From assembly GCA_021296255.1 (NCBI GenBank), contig JAGWAU010000021.1:1-41860 (forward strand): a stretch of DNA of 41,860 nt, in the 5' to 3' direction. How positions within the stretch are numbered: the stretch's first letter is position 1; each line of letters starts with the position of its first letter. Position numbers and translations under genes: made by a program. Source of the DNA: Alphaproteobacteria bacterium. GTDB lineage: Bacteria; Pseudomonadota; Alphaproteobacteria; UBA2966. Below the pieces are notes generated by a model. It saw nothing but the letters and a program-made list of their open reading frames with translations, was not told the origin of the DNA and did not search any database. Of this stretch, positions 19,217 to 28,150 are shown piece by piece.

Positions 19217-19321
19217 TGGATCGCTAAGTAGTAATGTAACGGCCGGGCCGGCGGTAGACCATTCCTCGATTTGGGGGCGTGGAACCCGGGGACAAGAACT
19301 GTCCACAGGGAGTGGAACGCG

Positions 19322-19364
19322 GAGGCTGCTGGGAGGCGTCGCTCCCTATCAGTGGCGCAGCCTC
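19322..19364. repeat. Inverted repeat between cfa and dnaB
   Basis: GAGGCTGC (19322-19329) and GCAGCCTC (19357-19364) are perfect complements 27 bases apart, in the 194-base gap after the cfa stop and before the dnaB start. There is no T-run on either strand, so it is a weak terminator candidate at most; it might also be a leader structure of dnaB. Confidence 0.25.
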
Positions 19365-19410
19365 GTTTCCAAGGCATGGCACGGGATCGGGAGACTGTTG
19401 ACCATCGTCC

Positions 19411-20640
19411 TCAGGCGACGGCAGATTGTCGATCTCGGTTGCTGGTTCGTTCCCGCTCGTAAAGATAATCTCTGGTCAAGGGCACCGCCTTGTGCTCGTG
19501 GGCCAACTGAATCTGGAAGACGACATGGTCTCCATATCGGAACACTGCCTCTGACCCCGCCAGATAGAAGTTCCACATGCGGCAGAACCGGTCGTCGTAG
19601 AGAGACGAGATTTCCTGCCAATTCGCCAGGAAGCGGCGACGCCACTCCATGAGCGTTTCGGCGTAGTGGAGACGCAGGACTTCAATGTCGGTCAGCTTCA
19701 AGCCTGATTTCTCGATCGCCGGAGCGACTTCCGATAGCGCTGGGGAATAGCCGCCTGGAAAGATGTACTTGCGCATCCATGCTGCCGTCACCCCCGGACC
19801 CGACGACCGACCGATGGTATGGAGGAGGGCAATCCCGTCTCGGGCGAGAAGCTCTCGACACTTCTGAAAGTAGTTGCCGTAGTGCGGAACGCCCACGTGC
19901 TCGAACATGCCCACCGACACGATACGATCGAACTTGCCGGAGACTTCCCGATAGTCCTTCATCAGGAAGCGAACGCGATCGGCGAGTCCTGCCTTCTTGG
20001 CGCGTTCGTTCGATATTTTGTGCTGTTCTTCGGACAAGGTTACGCCGGTGACTTCGACATCGGCCTGCTGAGCGAGCGAAATCCCAAGGCCGCCCCAGCC
20101 GGATCCGATATCGAGAACGTGCATTCCCGGCTTGAGCAAGAGCTTGCCCGCGATATGATGCTTCTTGTTTTCCTGGGCTTGCTCCAGCGTATCCCGGGGA
20201 TCAACGAAATAGGCGCAGGAGTACTGGCGGTCGCGGTCGAGGAAGAGATCGTAAAGACGGCCCGACAGGTCGTAGTGGTGGGCGACGTTGCACAACGCCC
20301 GACGCGTCGTGTTGGTCTGGGTCAGGACCTTGAACACCCTGCCGAGAGATCTGATCAGGCTCTGACTCCAGTGCCTGTCATGCGCATACATGTCCGCGAC
20401 CGCAACCCCCAGAAAATCGGCGAGGTCACCTTCCTCGATGGTCAACGTCCCATTCATGTAGGCCTCGCCGAACTCGAGGTCCGGATTCATGGCGAGCCGA
20501 TGGTGAAGTCGGGAATCGTGGAGGCGGATTGTTGATTTGAGGCCGGGCTCGCCGGTGAATCGATGACGGTTGCCGCGGGCGTCGATGATTTCCAAGTCGC
20601 CCCAGCAGAACGTGCCGTTCAGGATTCTTGCAAGCAGCAT
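19411..20640 (-). CDS. cfa: Cyclopropane-fatty-acyl-phospholipid synthase
   Basis: Adds a methylene bridge from SAM across cis double bonds of membrane phospholipid acyl chains, usually in stationary phase or under acid or osmotic stress. The N-terminal lipid-binding domain (about 1-120, with FGEAYMNGTLTIEEGDLADF) is followed by the methyltransferase domain: HYDLSGRLYDLFLD, SAM motif VLDIGSGWGGLGISLA, and ITGVTLSEEQ-like VTGVTLSEEQHKISNERA. Length 409 is normal. It is separated from both neighbours by about 195 bases and so is probably transcribed alone. In related genomes rplI and dnaB are often adjacent, so cfa may be an insertion here. Confidence 0.93.
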   Translation of the reverse strand: MLLARILNGTFCWGDLEIIDARGNRHRFTGEPGLKSTIRLHDSRLHHRLAMNPDLEFGEAYMNGTLTIEEGDLADFLGVAVADMYAHDRHWSQSLIRSLGRVFKVLTQTNTTRRALCNVAHHYDLSGRLYDLFLDRDRQYSCAYFVDPRDTLEQAQENKKHHIAGKLLLKPGMHVLDIGSGWGGLGISLAQQADVEVTGVTLSEEQHKISNERAKKAGLADRVRFLMKDYREVSGKFDRIVSVGMFEHVGVPHYGNYFQKCRELLARDGIALLHTIGRSSGPGVTAAWMRKYIFPGGYSPALSEVAPAIEKSGLKLTDIEVLRLHYAETLMEWRRRFLANWQEISSLYDDRFCRMWNFYLAGSEAVFRYGDHVVFQIQLAHEHKAVPLTRDYLYERERTSNRDRQSAVA

Positions 20641-20836
20641 GACAACCGCAGCGCCTTCACCCTTCGCCCATCGGCCGTCGTCGGCGAGGTCCCCCGCGCT
20701 AGGCCGTGATTTTAATGGAGCGAGGCGCGACCCGCAAAACCGTTTTTCGGCAGTCGACGCCTATCGGGCTGCGCTGCGGCGGTATGTGGGCCGTGCGGCA
20801 TGGATCTCATGAATTCCGATGACTTGGTCGAGGCGG

Positions 20837-21574
20837 CTAGGATGCCTTGGCGTCTGGCGTGGCGGCGTCGGTTATATCTGGCGTTGTGTCGCCCGACTCG
20901 CTGCGGACGTCGGCCGCCGTCCCGGACTCGTCTGCGGACTCGCTGTCTTGCTCGGCTTCTTCGGTGGGAGTGAGAGAAGTGTTCTCGAAGAACTCTTCCG
21001 CCACGACTGCTTGATCTTGCTCGGCGGCCTCATCGGCAGCCTCTACATCGTCTTCTGCTTGGGCGATGGCGGGGGCGCCGGCCGCGAGCGTCCCCACGCG
21101 GAACGCGGCTTCCTGCTGTTCGGCTTCCGCCTCCGAGCGAGCGACGTTGACGTTGACCGATATCGTGACTTCGGGATGCAGGGATACCCGCACCGGATGA
21201 ATTCCCAACGTCTTGATGCTCCGGTCCAGCAGGACCTGCTTTCGATCGATGTTGAATCCGGCTCCGGTTACGCCGTTGGCGATGTCACGGGCGTTCGCCG
21301 AACCGTATAGTTGTCCCGTATCGCTGGACTGCCGGATCAGGACGATGGACAGGTCGTCCATGCGGGTTCCTACCGATTCAGCTTCGGTCCGGCGCTCGAG
21401 ATTGCGTGCCTCCAACTCGGTCCACTGTTGTTTGAATTTTTCGCGGTTTTCCTCCGTCGCCCGAAGTGCCTTGTGCTGGGGCAGCAGGTAGTTGCGTGCA
21501 AAGCCGTCTTTGACGGTGACGACGTCGCCCATCTGTCCGAGATTTTCCACGCGTTCCATGAGAATGACGTCCAT
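20837..21574 (-). CDS. rplI: 50S ribosomal protein L9 with long acidic tail
   Basis: Binds 23S rRNA near the base of the L1 stalk. The N-terminal domain is standard: MDVILMERVENLGQMGDVV, then VKDGFARNYLLPQHKAL, a long connecting helix, and the C-terminal rRNA-binding domain ending near residue 150. After that comes about 95 residues with almost no hydrophobic core, rich in Glu, Asp, Ala, Ser and Thr (DDVEAADEAAEQDQAVVAEE, then EEAEQDSESADESG). E. coli L9 has 149 residues, this one 245. Alphaproteobacterial L9 proteins often have a tail, though usually shorter. Its start codon overlaps the stop of the DUF2232 gene by one base. Confidence 0.95.
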   Translation of the reverse strand: MDVILMERVENLGQMGDVVTVKDGFARNYLLPQHKALRATEENREKFKQQWTELEARNLERRTEAESVGTRMDDLSIVLIRQSSDTGQLYGSANARDIANGVTGAGFNIDRKQVLLDRSIKTLGIHPVRVSLHPEVTISVNVNVARSEAEAEQQEAAFRVGTLAAGAPAIAQAEDDVEAADEAAEQDQAVVAEEFFENTSLTPTEEAEQDSESADESGTAADVRSESGDTTPDITDAATPDAKAS

Positions 21575-22515
21575 TACTCTTCCTCACCTTTGTAGACCAC
21601 GCCGCAACGACGGCGGAGATTGAACCACTGTTCGATAAGCCCGATACCGGAAATCAATGCCAGGCCGAAGAGCCCAAACAGAACGAGCACCACATAGAAA
21701 ATCACCAGCACGATCTGGGCGGCGGGCAACTTGCCGACCAGCGCATGTACCACCGCCAAACCCAGCAGCAGGTACGGGACCATGATGTAGACCGAGATCG
21801 TGGTGCCCGCGTAGCCGATCAGGCTCGGCGCCAAGGAGGCCAGCAGCGCGGCTCCGAAGGCAAGGGCGAGAGGACGGGGCAACTGCAGGACGGTCATCTT
21901 CGGGGACGGGCGCAGGTTCCGGCCAAAGCGGACCAAAAGGCCTTGAGCCAGCACCCCGTTCAGGGACAGCATGATGATCCACGACACGCCCACGAGCGCC
22001 GGGAACAACGGCTCCCACACCTCCATGAGCGCGTGTACGCCTTCCAGCTCTACCCAGGGGCGGCCCGATAGTTTTTCCAGGATGGTTGTCAGAAATCGCT
22101 CAACATGCCCTCGTAGCCCGCCCTCCAGTGCGGAGAAAGCCGCAATGGCGATCAGGAAGTAGCCGCTGGCCAAGGCGGACAACCAAGTGATCAGCCGCCC
22201 AGCCGGATACCACTCGACCGTCCCAGAGCCTTGCCGGGACAACGAGGCGAGATGAACGATCCAGACGACGGGTCCCGCCGTCAAACCTCCGTACATCGCG
22301 GCGCTGAGGAATTCGTCACCGATCCCGGTTACGACCGTCCCCGTTGCGGCGGCGACCAACAGCGGCGCGACACCCAGGCTCAATCCCGCCGCGAACAGAG
22401 GAAGCGACGACAGATAGGCGAGGATGAGTGCTCCCGGCGACCCTGCCAGGATGGAGAGGTACAGGAGTGCGCTGACGAATCCCGCAGCTACCGCAAAAAA
22501 TGTCGTTCTCGACAT
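21574..22515 (-). CDS. DUF2232 multi-pass membrane protein
   Basis: A 313-residue, very hydrophobic protein with about eight predicted membrane helices, for example FVSALLYLSILAGSPGALIL, FAAGLSLGVAPLLVAAATGT, LASGYFLIAIAAFSALEGGL and VLVIFYVVLVLFGLFGLALI. The position between rpsR and rplI is characteristic of the DUF2232 family in alphaproteobacteria; function is unknown. It starts 31 bases after rpsR and ends on the first base of rplI, so it is translated within the ribosomal operon. The C-terminus ends in a basic NLRRRCGVVYKGEEE. Confidence 0.8.
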   Translation of the reverse strand: MSRTTFFAVAAGFVSALLYLSILAGSPGALILAYLSSLPLFAAGLSLGVAPLLVAAATGTVVTGIGDEFLSAAMYGGLTAGPVVWIVHLASLSRQGSGTVEWYPAGRLITWLSALASGYFLIAIAAFSALEGGLRGHVERFLTTILEKLSGRPWVELEGVHALMEVWEPLFPALVGVSWIIMLSLNGVLAQGLLVRFGRNLRPSPKMTVLQLPRPLALAFGAALLASLAPSLIGYAGTTISVYIMVPYLLLGLAVVHALVGKLPAAQIVLVIFYVVLVLFGLFGLALISGIGLIEQWFNLRRRCGVVYKGEEE

Positions 22516-22546
22516 CGTGGCACGGGCCTCGCCCGCCCCGTCGGAC

Positions 22547-22801
22547 CTAGCGGAGCACGTACGGGAGCAGCGCCAGAAATCTGGCGCGCTTTATGGCCCG
22601 GGCGAGTTCGCGTTGTTTCTTGTTCGAAACCGCTGTAATCCGGCTCGGTACGATCTTTCCCCGCTCCGAGACGAACCGCTGCAGCAGTTTCACGTCTTTG
22701 TAATCGATCTTCGGTGCCCCCGGTGCGGAGAACGGGCATGACTTCCGACGCCGGAAGAACGCGCGCCGCGTCGGAGAGGGTGATGGTCGGGTCGCGTTCA
22801 C
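22547..22801 (-). CDS. rpsR: 30S ribosomal protein S18
   Basis: Binds the 30S platform as a heterodimer with S6. The signature is intact: [70 protein letters not shown] (given here in parts of the family motif: [16 protein letters not shown], [10 protein letters not shown]). Length 84 is normal. The start overlaps the rpsF stop by 4 bases, in line with balanced synthesis of the two partners. Confidence 0.97.
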   Translation of the reverse strand: MNATRPSPSPTRRAFFRRRKSCPFSAPGAPKIDYKDVKLLQRFVSERGKIVPSRITAVSNKKQRELARAIKRARFLALLPYVLR

Positions 22802-23238
22802 TGTTCATCTCCCGATTTCACGTCTTTGCGAGCCTCGGTCTCTTGAACGCTCGAAGGTGTCTCGCTCCTTGAACCTCGTCCGCCGCGCTCACTCCGCCGC
22901 TGATCATCGCGGCTTCCTTTCGACTGCATGATTATCGACGGCCCTTCCTCCAGCTCCTCGACTCTGATCGTCAAGTGACGCAAGACATCCTCGTGAATGC
23001 GCATATTGCGTTCCATCTCGTGGACCGCGTCGGTCGATGCATCGAGATTCATCAGGACATAGTGCGCCTTGCGGTTCTTCTTCAATCGGTAGGCGAGGGT
23101 TCGTAGCCCCCAGTGTTCGACTTTGGGGACGGAACCGCCGCCTTCTTCGATGATGGTGCCGAATTCCTTCGTCAACGATTCCACTTGGCTCGCGGAAACG
23201 TCGGGGCGAACGAGAAACACGTTCTCGTAGAGCGGCAT
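22798..23238 (-). CDS. rpsF: 30S ribosomal protein S6
   Basis: First gene of the rpsF-rpsR-DUF2232-rplI operon. The ferredoxin-like core is visible: [40 protein letters not shown], then [22 protein letters not shown]-terminal tail of about 45 residues is charged and rich in Arg, Ser, Glu ([20 protein letters not shown]), as common in alphaproteobacterial S6. Length is 146. ATG at 23238 follows GAGGGAGT, a good ribosome binding site. Confidence 0.96.
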   Translation of the reverse strand: MPLYENVFLVRPDVSASQVESLTKEFGTIIEEGGGSVPKVEHWGLRTLAYRLKKNRKAHYVLMNLDASTDAVHEMERNMRIHEDVLRHLTIRVEELEEGPSIIMQSKGSRDDQRRSERGGRGSRSETPSSVQETEARKDVKSGDEQ

Positions 23239-23285
23239 ATCGATACTCCCTCTGGCTGTATCGGTCCGGCGAGATGCGGGACATA

Positions 23286-23300
23286 GCCGGACTATCCGGC
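23286..23300 (-). promoter_or_regulatory. Hairpin in the rpsF leader, possible S6:S18 binding site
   Basis: GCCGGA-TAG-TCCGGC on the minus strand is a perfect 6 bp stem with a three-base loop, inside the predicted leader of rpsF, about 50 bases before its start. Many bacteria have an S6:S18-binding RNA in this leader for autoregulation, featuring a GC-rich stem and a CCG-containing bulge. The hairpin is seen; the identity is inference. Confidence 0.35.
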
Positions 23301-23323
23301 AAGGAGTGATATCAGAGCGCGGG

Positions 23324-23351
23324 ACTATACCGATTGCATCGCCCGGCGCAA
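23324..23351 (-). promoter_or_regulatory. Predicted sigma-70 promoter of the rpsF operon
   Basis: On the minus strand TTGCGC (23351-23346) and TATAGT (23329-23324) are spaced by 16 bases. The -10 matches consensus at five of six positions. Transcription would start near 23317 and give a leader of about 80 bases including the hairpin at 23286-23300. It sits in the divergent gap between rpsF and fabD, where a promoter is required. Confidence 0.5.
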
Positions 23352-23525
23352 GTGCACATTACCGTTCGCTTCAATCCTGTACAGTGCCGCCGGGAGGACA
23401 TCGCGACCGGTGCCGCTGCGGATTGCCGTGGAGTCCGTGCCGGTCCGGCTCGTATGAAACGGGCATCTATGATAACCCAGCGCCACGGCATTACGCCGTT
23501 CCGTACAATGCTGGATAGGATTTCA

Positions 23526-24494
23526 ATGACGCGCGCATTCGTTTTTCCGGGACAGGGTTCGCAAGAGGTAGGAATGGGCCGGGAACTCGCAGACGCCTTT
23601 TCCACTGCCCGATACGTGTTCGAGGAAGTGGACGAGGCTCTGAGCATGAATCTCTCCCGTCTCATGTTCCAGGGACCCGAAGAGGAACTCACTCTGACGG
23701 AAAATGCTCAGCCCGCTTTGATGGCCATGAGTATTGCGGTGTTCCGTGTCCTCGTGGCCGAAGGAGGTGTGACGCTGCCGGATGTCTGCCGGTTTGTGGC
23801 CGGTCACTCGCTCGGTGAGTACTCGGCCCTCACGGCGGCCGGCGCCATCACACTCGATCAAGCTGCCCGGATTCTTCGGGCGAGGGGAACCGCGATGCAA
23901 CGGGCGGTGCCGGTAGGTGACGGCGCGATGGCGGCCTTGCTCGGACTCGATCTCGACGACGTCGTGGCCGTCGCCGAGGCAGCTCAGGGTGGGGGGGATG
24001 AGGCTTCGGGTGCCGATGACGGGGTGTGCGCGGCGGCGAATGACAACGCGCCAGGCCAGGTCGTCATCAGCGGAGACAAGGTGGCCGTCGAACGGGCCGT
24101 GACGCTCGCGTCGGAAAGGGGTGCGCGGCGGGCGATCTTGCTCGATGTCAGCGCGCCCTTTCACTGCCCTCTGATGCAGCGGGCGGCTGACGAGATGGCG
24201 GAGGTGTTGGCGGAGGTCACGATCGCCCCTCCGCTCATTCCCGTCGTCAGCAATGTGAGCGCACGGAGCGAGAGCGATCCCGAGACCCTTCGGAGGCTGC
24301 TCATCGAGCAAATCACGAAAATGGTGCGTTGGCGGGAAAGCGTCGAGTTCTTGAGGGATCAAGGGGTTGAGACGTTGGTCGAACTCGGTGCGGGAAAGGT
24401 GTTGACGGGGCTGGTCCGACGAATTGACCGGGATCTGACCGGGATGTCGGTCAGCTCCCCTCGGGACGTCGAGGACGTGTTGGCGACCTTCTGA
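23526..24494 (+). CDS. fabD: Malonyl-CoA:ACP transacylase
   Basis: Moves malonyl groups from CoA to acyl carrier protein, supplying the elongation unit for fatty-acid synthesis. Signature FPGQGSQEVGMG at residues 7-18, nucleophile S95 in GHSLGEYSA, catalytic H213 in SAPFHCPLM, and the C-terminal GxGKVLTGL. The ATG at 23526 gives 322 residues; an open frame extends back to 23334 but reads as non-conserved. A low-complexity segment near 152-172 (AAQGGGDEASGADDGVCAAA) makes this protein slightly longer than E. coli FabD (309). First gene of fabD-fabG-acpP-fabF, diverging from rpsF. Confidence 0.95.
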   Translation: MTRAFVFPGQGSQEVGMGRELADAFSTARYVFEEVDEALSMNLSRLMFQGPEEELTLTENAQPALMAMSIAVFRVLVAEGGVTLPDVCRFVAGHSLGEYSALTAAGAITLDQAARILRARGTAMQRAVPVGDGAMAALLGLDLDDVVAVAEAAQGGGDEASGADDGVCAAANDNAPGQVVISGDKVAVERAVTLASERGARRAILLDVSAPFHCPLMQRAADEMAEVLAEVTIAPPLIPVVSNVSARSESDPETLRRLLIEQITKMVRWRESVEFLRDQGVETLVELGAGKVLTGLVRRIDRDLTGMSVSSPRDVEDVLATF

Positions 24495-24566
24495 TCCTGC
24501 GAGGCATCGCCTGGCATCGTCCGGTGTGGGGCGTCTGCGAATCATCCATTCGATGGAGTGCGGCAA

Positions 24567-25304
24567 TTGTTCGATCTCGATGGAAAGTGTGCACTGGTGA
24601 CCGGCGGCTCAGGCGGGATTGGAGGGGCGATCGCTCGCGCGCTGCACGAGCGGGGAGCAACCGTTTCTGTCTCCGGCACCCGCCGGGAGGCACTCGATGG
24701 ATTGGTGCGGGAGCTCGACAGCCGGGCCTACGCGATACCATGTGATCTGTTCGACCCGACCGCCGTCGAGGCCCTCGTGAGAGAGGCGGAAGAGTCCATG
24801 GGTTCGGTCGACATTGTCGTCAACAACGCCGGCATCACACGAGACAATATCGCGGTGCGCTTGAGGGACGAAGACTGGCAGCAGGTTGTCGATGTCAATC
24901 TCACCGCGGCATTCCGAGTTTCTCGTGCCGTCCTGCGCGGCATGATGCGCCGCCGTTGGGGACGGATCATCAATGTAACGTCCGTTGTCGGCGTATCGGG
25001 GAACGCCGGCCAAGCCAACTACGCGGCCTCGAAGGCGGGACTCGTGGGATTGACCAAATCTCTGGCCCGAGAAGTGGCCTCGAGGTCCATCACCGTCAAC
25101 TGCATCGCTCCAGGGTTTATCGAGACCGCGATGACGGAGTCCTTGGAAGGTGATCAGCGGGACCGGCTCGCCGCCGCCGTACCGGCGGGACGTTTCGGCA
25201 TGCCGTCCGATGTTGCGTCCGCGGCCGTGTTTCTGGCTAGCGAGGAAGCTTCGTACGTTACCGGCCATACGTTGCACGTCGACGGCGGCATGGTGATGGT
25301 TTGA
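24567..25304 (+). CDS. fabG: 3-oxoacyl-ACP reductase
   Basis: NADPH-dependent SDR that reduces 3-ketoacyl-ACP in each elongation round. The cofactor motif is VTGGSGGIGGAIA, then NNAGITRDN, the catalytic serine in NVTSVVG, and Y-x3-K in YAASKAGLVG. The end reads GHTLHVDGGMVMV, the usual FabG terminus. I chose the TTG at 24567 because it yields FDLDGKCALVTGG, the common alphaproteobacterial N-terminus, with GGAG placed 8 bases upstream; a GTG at 24558 is an alternative adding three residues. Length 245. Between fabD and acpP, its role in type II fatty-acid synthesis is clear. Confidence 0.94.
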   Translation: MFDLDGKCALVTGGSGGIGGAIARALHERGATVSVSGTRREALDGLVRELDSRAYAIPCDLFDPTAVEALVREAEESMGSVDIVVNNAGITRDNIAVRLRDEDWQQVVDVNLTAAFRVSRAVLRGMMRRRWGRIINVTSVVGVSGNAGQANYAASKAGLVGLTKSLAREVASRSITVNCIAPGFIETAMTESLEGDQRDRLAAAVPAGRFGMPSDVASAAVFLASEEASYVTGHTLHVDGGMVMV

Positions 25305-25463
25305 CGGTGTTTCGCCGCACTTGGCCCGCTGGTCACGGCCTCCAAAGTGTGTTACCAAGCCCCGACTTTCGGCGGCGTTGGAGCGGCGCTGCCGGAATGG
25401 GAACTCGCGCCTGTCCGGGCCCGAGAAATGGCTCTCAATAGTCTGCATCCGGGGATTTGATCC

Positions 25464-25700
25464 ATGAGCGATGTCACCGAACGCGTAAAGAAAATCGTCA
25501 TCGAGCACCTCGGCGTTGAAGATGAAAAAGTCACCGAAAACGCCAGTTTCATTGATGACCTCGGGGCTGATAGTTTGGACACGGTTGAACTGGTCATGGC
25601 GTTCGAGGAGGAATTTGGTTGCGAGATTCCCGACGACGCGGCCGAAAAGATTTTGACCGTGAAGGACGCGATTACTTACCTGGAAGAGCAAGTATCTTAA
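25464..25700 (+). CDS. acpP: Acyl carrier protein
   Basis: Carries growing acyl chains on a 4'-phosphopantetheine arm attached to S37 in the [12 protein letters not shown] motif. The 78-residue, strongly acidic sequence ([23 protein letters not shown]) is a standard type II ACP. The 159-base gap after fabG probably holds its own promoter, as is common for this highly expressed gene, though I saw no convincing elements. fabF follows after 57 bases. Confidence 0.97.
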   Translation: MSDVTERVKKIVIEHLGVEDEKVTENASFIDDLGADSLDTVELVMAFEEEFGCEIPDDAAEKILTVKDAITYLEEQVS

Positions 25701-25757
25701 CGTCCCTTTGCGCTGCCCCGATCATGGGGTCGGCACGCCTGAACCTGTATTTCTGAG

Positions 25758-27017
25758 ATGAGACGAGTTGTCGTCACCGGGGTCGGTCTTGTCACACCTC
25801 TCGCATCGGGAGTGGAAGAGACTTGGAGCCGCCTGATCGCCGGAGAGTCGGGGGCAGGCTCCATTCAAAAGTTTGATGCGTCGGATTTAGCGTGCCGTAT
25901 CGCTTGCGAGATTCCCCGCGGGGAAGGCTCGGGCTTGTTTAACGCCGACGACTACGTTCCACCGAAAGATCAGCGTAAGGTGGACCAGTTCATCATATAT
26001 GGCATAGCGGCGGCGCAGCAGGCGGTTGAAGACTCCGGCTGGACTCCGACAGACGAGGAGTCGCTTGAACGAACGGGCGTGCTGCTGGGATCGGGGATAG
26101 GCGGACTGGAAAGCATACAAAACTCGGCGATCACCATCCACGAACGGGGACCACGTCGCGTCAGCCCGTTCTTCATTCCATCGGCCCTGATCAACCTGTT
26201 GTCCGGTCACGTTTCGATCAAGTTCGGTTTCAAGGGGCCGAACCACGCGGTTGTCACGGCATGCGCGACAGGGGCTCACGCCATCGGTGATGCAGCGAGG
26301 ATTATCGAATGGGGGGATGCGGACGTGATGGTGGCGGGCGGTGCCGAGGCTGCGATTTGCCGTCTGGGGGTTGCCGGGTTTGCGGCATCTAAAGCCCTGT
26401 CGACCACTTTCAACGACGAGCCGACCAGGGCCTCGCGACCATGGGACCAGGCACGGGACGGGTTCGTGATGGGAGAAGGCGCGGGCGTCGTGATCCTGGA
26501 GGAACTGGAGCATGCGCAGGCCCGGCGGGCGAAGATCTACGGGGAGGTAAAAGGCTATGGCCTGTCCGGAGACGCTCACCATATTACCGCGCCAGCCGAA
26601 GACGGAGACGGCGGATTCCGAGCTATGAGAATGGCGCTGGAACGGGCGGAGATGAATTCCGGCGATATCGACTATATCAACGCGCACGGCACGTCGACAC
26701 CGCTCGGGGATGAGATTGAGCTGGCCGCCGTCAAGCGGTTGTTCGGCGCCGATGCTTACGAGCTTTCGATGTCCTCCACCAAGTCATCGGTCGGACATCT
26801 TCTGGGAGCCGCCGGCGCTGTGGAAGCCATTTTCGGTATCCTGGCGATGAAGAACGGTGTGGTGCCGCCGACGCTGAACCTGGACGATCCCTCGGAAGGG
26901 TGTGATCTGGATTTGGTTCCTCACCAGGCCAAGGAACGTCCGGTGAATGCGGTGTTGTCGAACTCCTTCGGATTCGGCGGAACAAACGCTACGCTCGTCT
27001 TTACTCAGGCGCCGTAG
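25758..27017 (+). CDS. fabF: 3-oxoacyl-ACP synthase II
   Basis: Condensing enzyme that elongates acyl-ACP with malonyl-ACP; FabF also controls temperature-dependent unsaturation. The Cys-His-His triad is complete: C169 in VTACATGAH, H310 in NAHGTSTPLGD and H347 in KSSVGHLLGAAGAV. The gatekeeper region and the NSFGFGGTNATLVF ending are standard. Length 419. It is followed after 18 bases by mltG, an order conserved in alphaproteobacteria. Confidence 0.96.
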   Translation: MRRVVVTGVGLVTPLASGVEETWSRLIAGESGAGSIQKFDASDLACRIACEIPRGEGSGLFNADDYVPPKDQRKVDQFIIYGIAAAQQAVEDSGWTPTDEESLERTGVLLGSGIGGLESIQNSAITIHERGPRRVSPFFIPSALINLLSGHVSIKFGFKGPNHAVVTACATGAHAIGDAARIIEWGDADVMVAGGAEAAICRLGVAGFAASKALSTTFNDEPTRASRPWDQARDGFVMGEGAGVVILEELEHAQARRAKIYGEVKGYGLSGDAHHITAPAEDGDGGFRAMRMALERAEMNSGDIDYINAHGTSTPLGDEIELAAVKRLFGADAYELSMSSTKSSVGHLLGAAGAVEAIFGILAMKNGVVPPTLNLDDPSEGCDLDLVPHQAKERPVNAVLSNSFGFGGTNATLVFTQAP

Positions 27018-27035
27018 GAAACATCGGGAACCGGC

Positions 27036-28034
27036 GTGGAGCGTTCGCGGGCACGTCGGGCGTACCGCGTTCTGATACTGCTGTTGGCTTTCGCCGTCGT
27101 CTCGGTCGGTGGGGTGGCCGTCTGGGGGTTGTCCGTCTTTCGGAGTCCGGGACCTCTGACGGAGGCGACGGACGTCGTGTTCCCGCGGGGATCGGATCTT
27201 CGCGAGATCGCGCGACTTCTTCACGAAAGCGGGGTGATCGAACGCCCCGACATATTCCAGGTGGCCGTGCGAGTGCTCCGGAAGTCACGCCAGCTCAAGG
27301 CGGGCGAATTCAGGTTCCCACCGGGAATCTCTCCGATGGAGGCGATGGACCTTCTCATCGGCGGTGAAACCGTCGTTCGTCGACTCACCGTTCCGGAGGG
27401 TCTGACCCAGGCTCAAGTATTGGAAATCCTGTTGAAGGCGGAAGGTCTCGTGGGCACCGTCGACGTGCAGGGTGTGGAGGAAGGCCAGCTACTGCCCGAT
27501 ACGTATCACTTCAGCTTCGGGGACCGGCGCGCGGACGTGTTGGCTCGAATGCGGACCGCCATGACCGATACGCTGAATGCGCTCTGGAGAACCCGTTCCA
27601 GGGATCTGCCGCTCAAGGGTCCTCGTGAAGCCTTGATCCTCGCGTCCATTGTCGAAAAGGAAACGGCGATGGCGGGCGAGCGTGCTCGAATTTCGGGCGT
27701 GTTTGTCAATCGGCTAAGGCGCGGCATGCGCCTGCAATCGGACCCGACCGTAGCGTTCGCCGTGACCGGAGGCAAAGAGCCCTTGGGACGGAAACTGACC
27801 CGCCGCGACCTTCGCATCCATCATCCGTACAACACATACGCTATCGGTGGACTGCCACCGGGACCGATCTGCAATCCGGGCCGGGATTCCTTGGAAGCAG
27901 CCATGAGCCCCGCGGAAACCGACGAACTTTATTTCGTTGCGGACGGCAGTGGCGGTCACGCCTTCGCACGGACCCTCAAGGAGCATCTCGAGAACGTGTC
28001 GCGTTGGCGGCGCATCCGGGAAAACAGCAAGTGA
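27036..28034 (+). CDS. mltG: Endolytic murein transglycosylase MltG
   Basis: Inner-membrane enzyme that cleaves nascent peptidoglycan strands and limits their length. One N-terminal helix (about 11-33, VLILLLAFAVVSVGGVAVWG) anchors a periplasmic YceG domain. The catalytic glutamate is E207 in ASIVEKET, and EGQLLPDTYHF and NPGRDSLEAAMSP are further family motifs. The start is GTG at 27036. Length 332 is typical. It is placed behind the fatty-acid genes, linking membrane and wall synthesis in one transcript. Confidence 0.94.
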   Translation: MERSRARRAYRVLILLLAFAVVSVGGVAVWGLSVFRSPGPLTEATDVVFPRGSDLREIARLLHESGVIERPDIFQVAVRVLRKSRQLKAGEFRFPPGISPMEAMDLLIGGETVVRRLTVPEGLTQAQVLEILLKAEGLVGTVDVQGVEEGQLLPDTYHFSFGDRRADVLARMRTAMTDTLNALWRTRSRDLPLKGPREALILASIVEKETAMAGERARISGVFVNRLRRGMRLQSDPTVAFAVTGGKEPLGRKLTRRDLRIHHPYNTYAIGGLPPGPICNPGRDSLEAAMSPAETDELYFVADGSGGHAFARTLKEHLENVSRWRRIRENSK

Positions 28035-28094
28035 GGGCCGGGCGCGCCGGTTCGCGTGTGCGCCGCCCCAGGTTTGGTATGCTTCGGCATCGTT

Positions 28095-28111
28095 CGAGGG
28101 GCACGCCCTCG
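28095..28111. repeat. Hairpin in the yicC leader
   Basis: CGAGGG-GCACG-CCCTCG is a perfect 6 bp stem with a 5-base loop in the 116-base gap between mltG and yicC. No T-run follows. It could be a weak attenuator or a chance GC-rich palindrome. Confidence 0.2.
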
Positions 28112-28150
28112 GGCAAGCCCCCGTGCGGCCGGGTAGAGGGATGGAGGTGA

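Noticed and set aside
19282..19299. Possible alphaproteobacterial SOS box (GAAC-Nx-GAAC) before dnaB
   Set aside because: The spacing is 10 bases, not the 7 required for LexA in this class.
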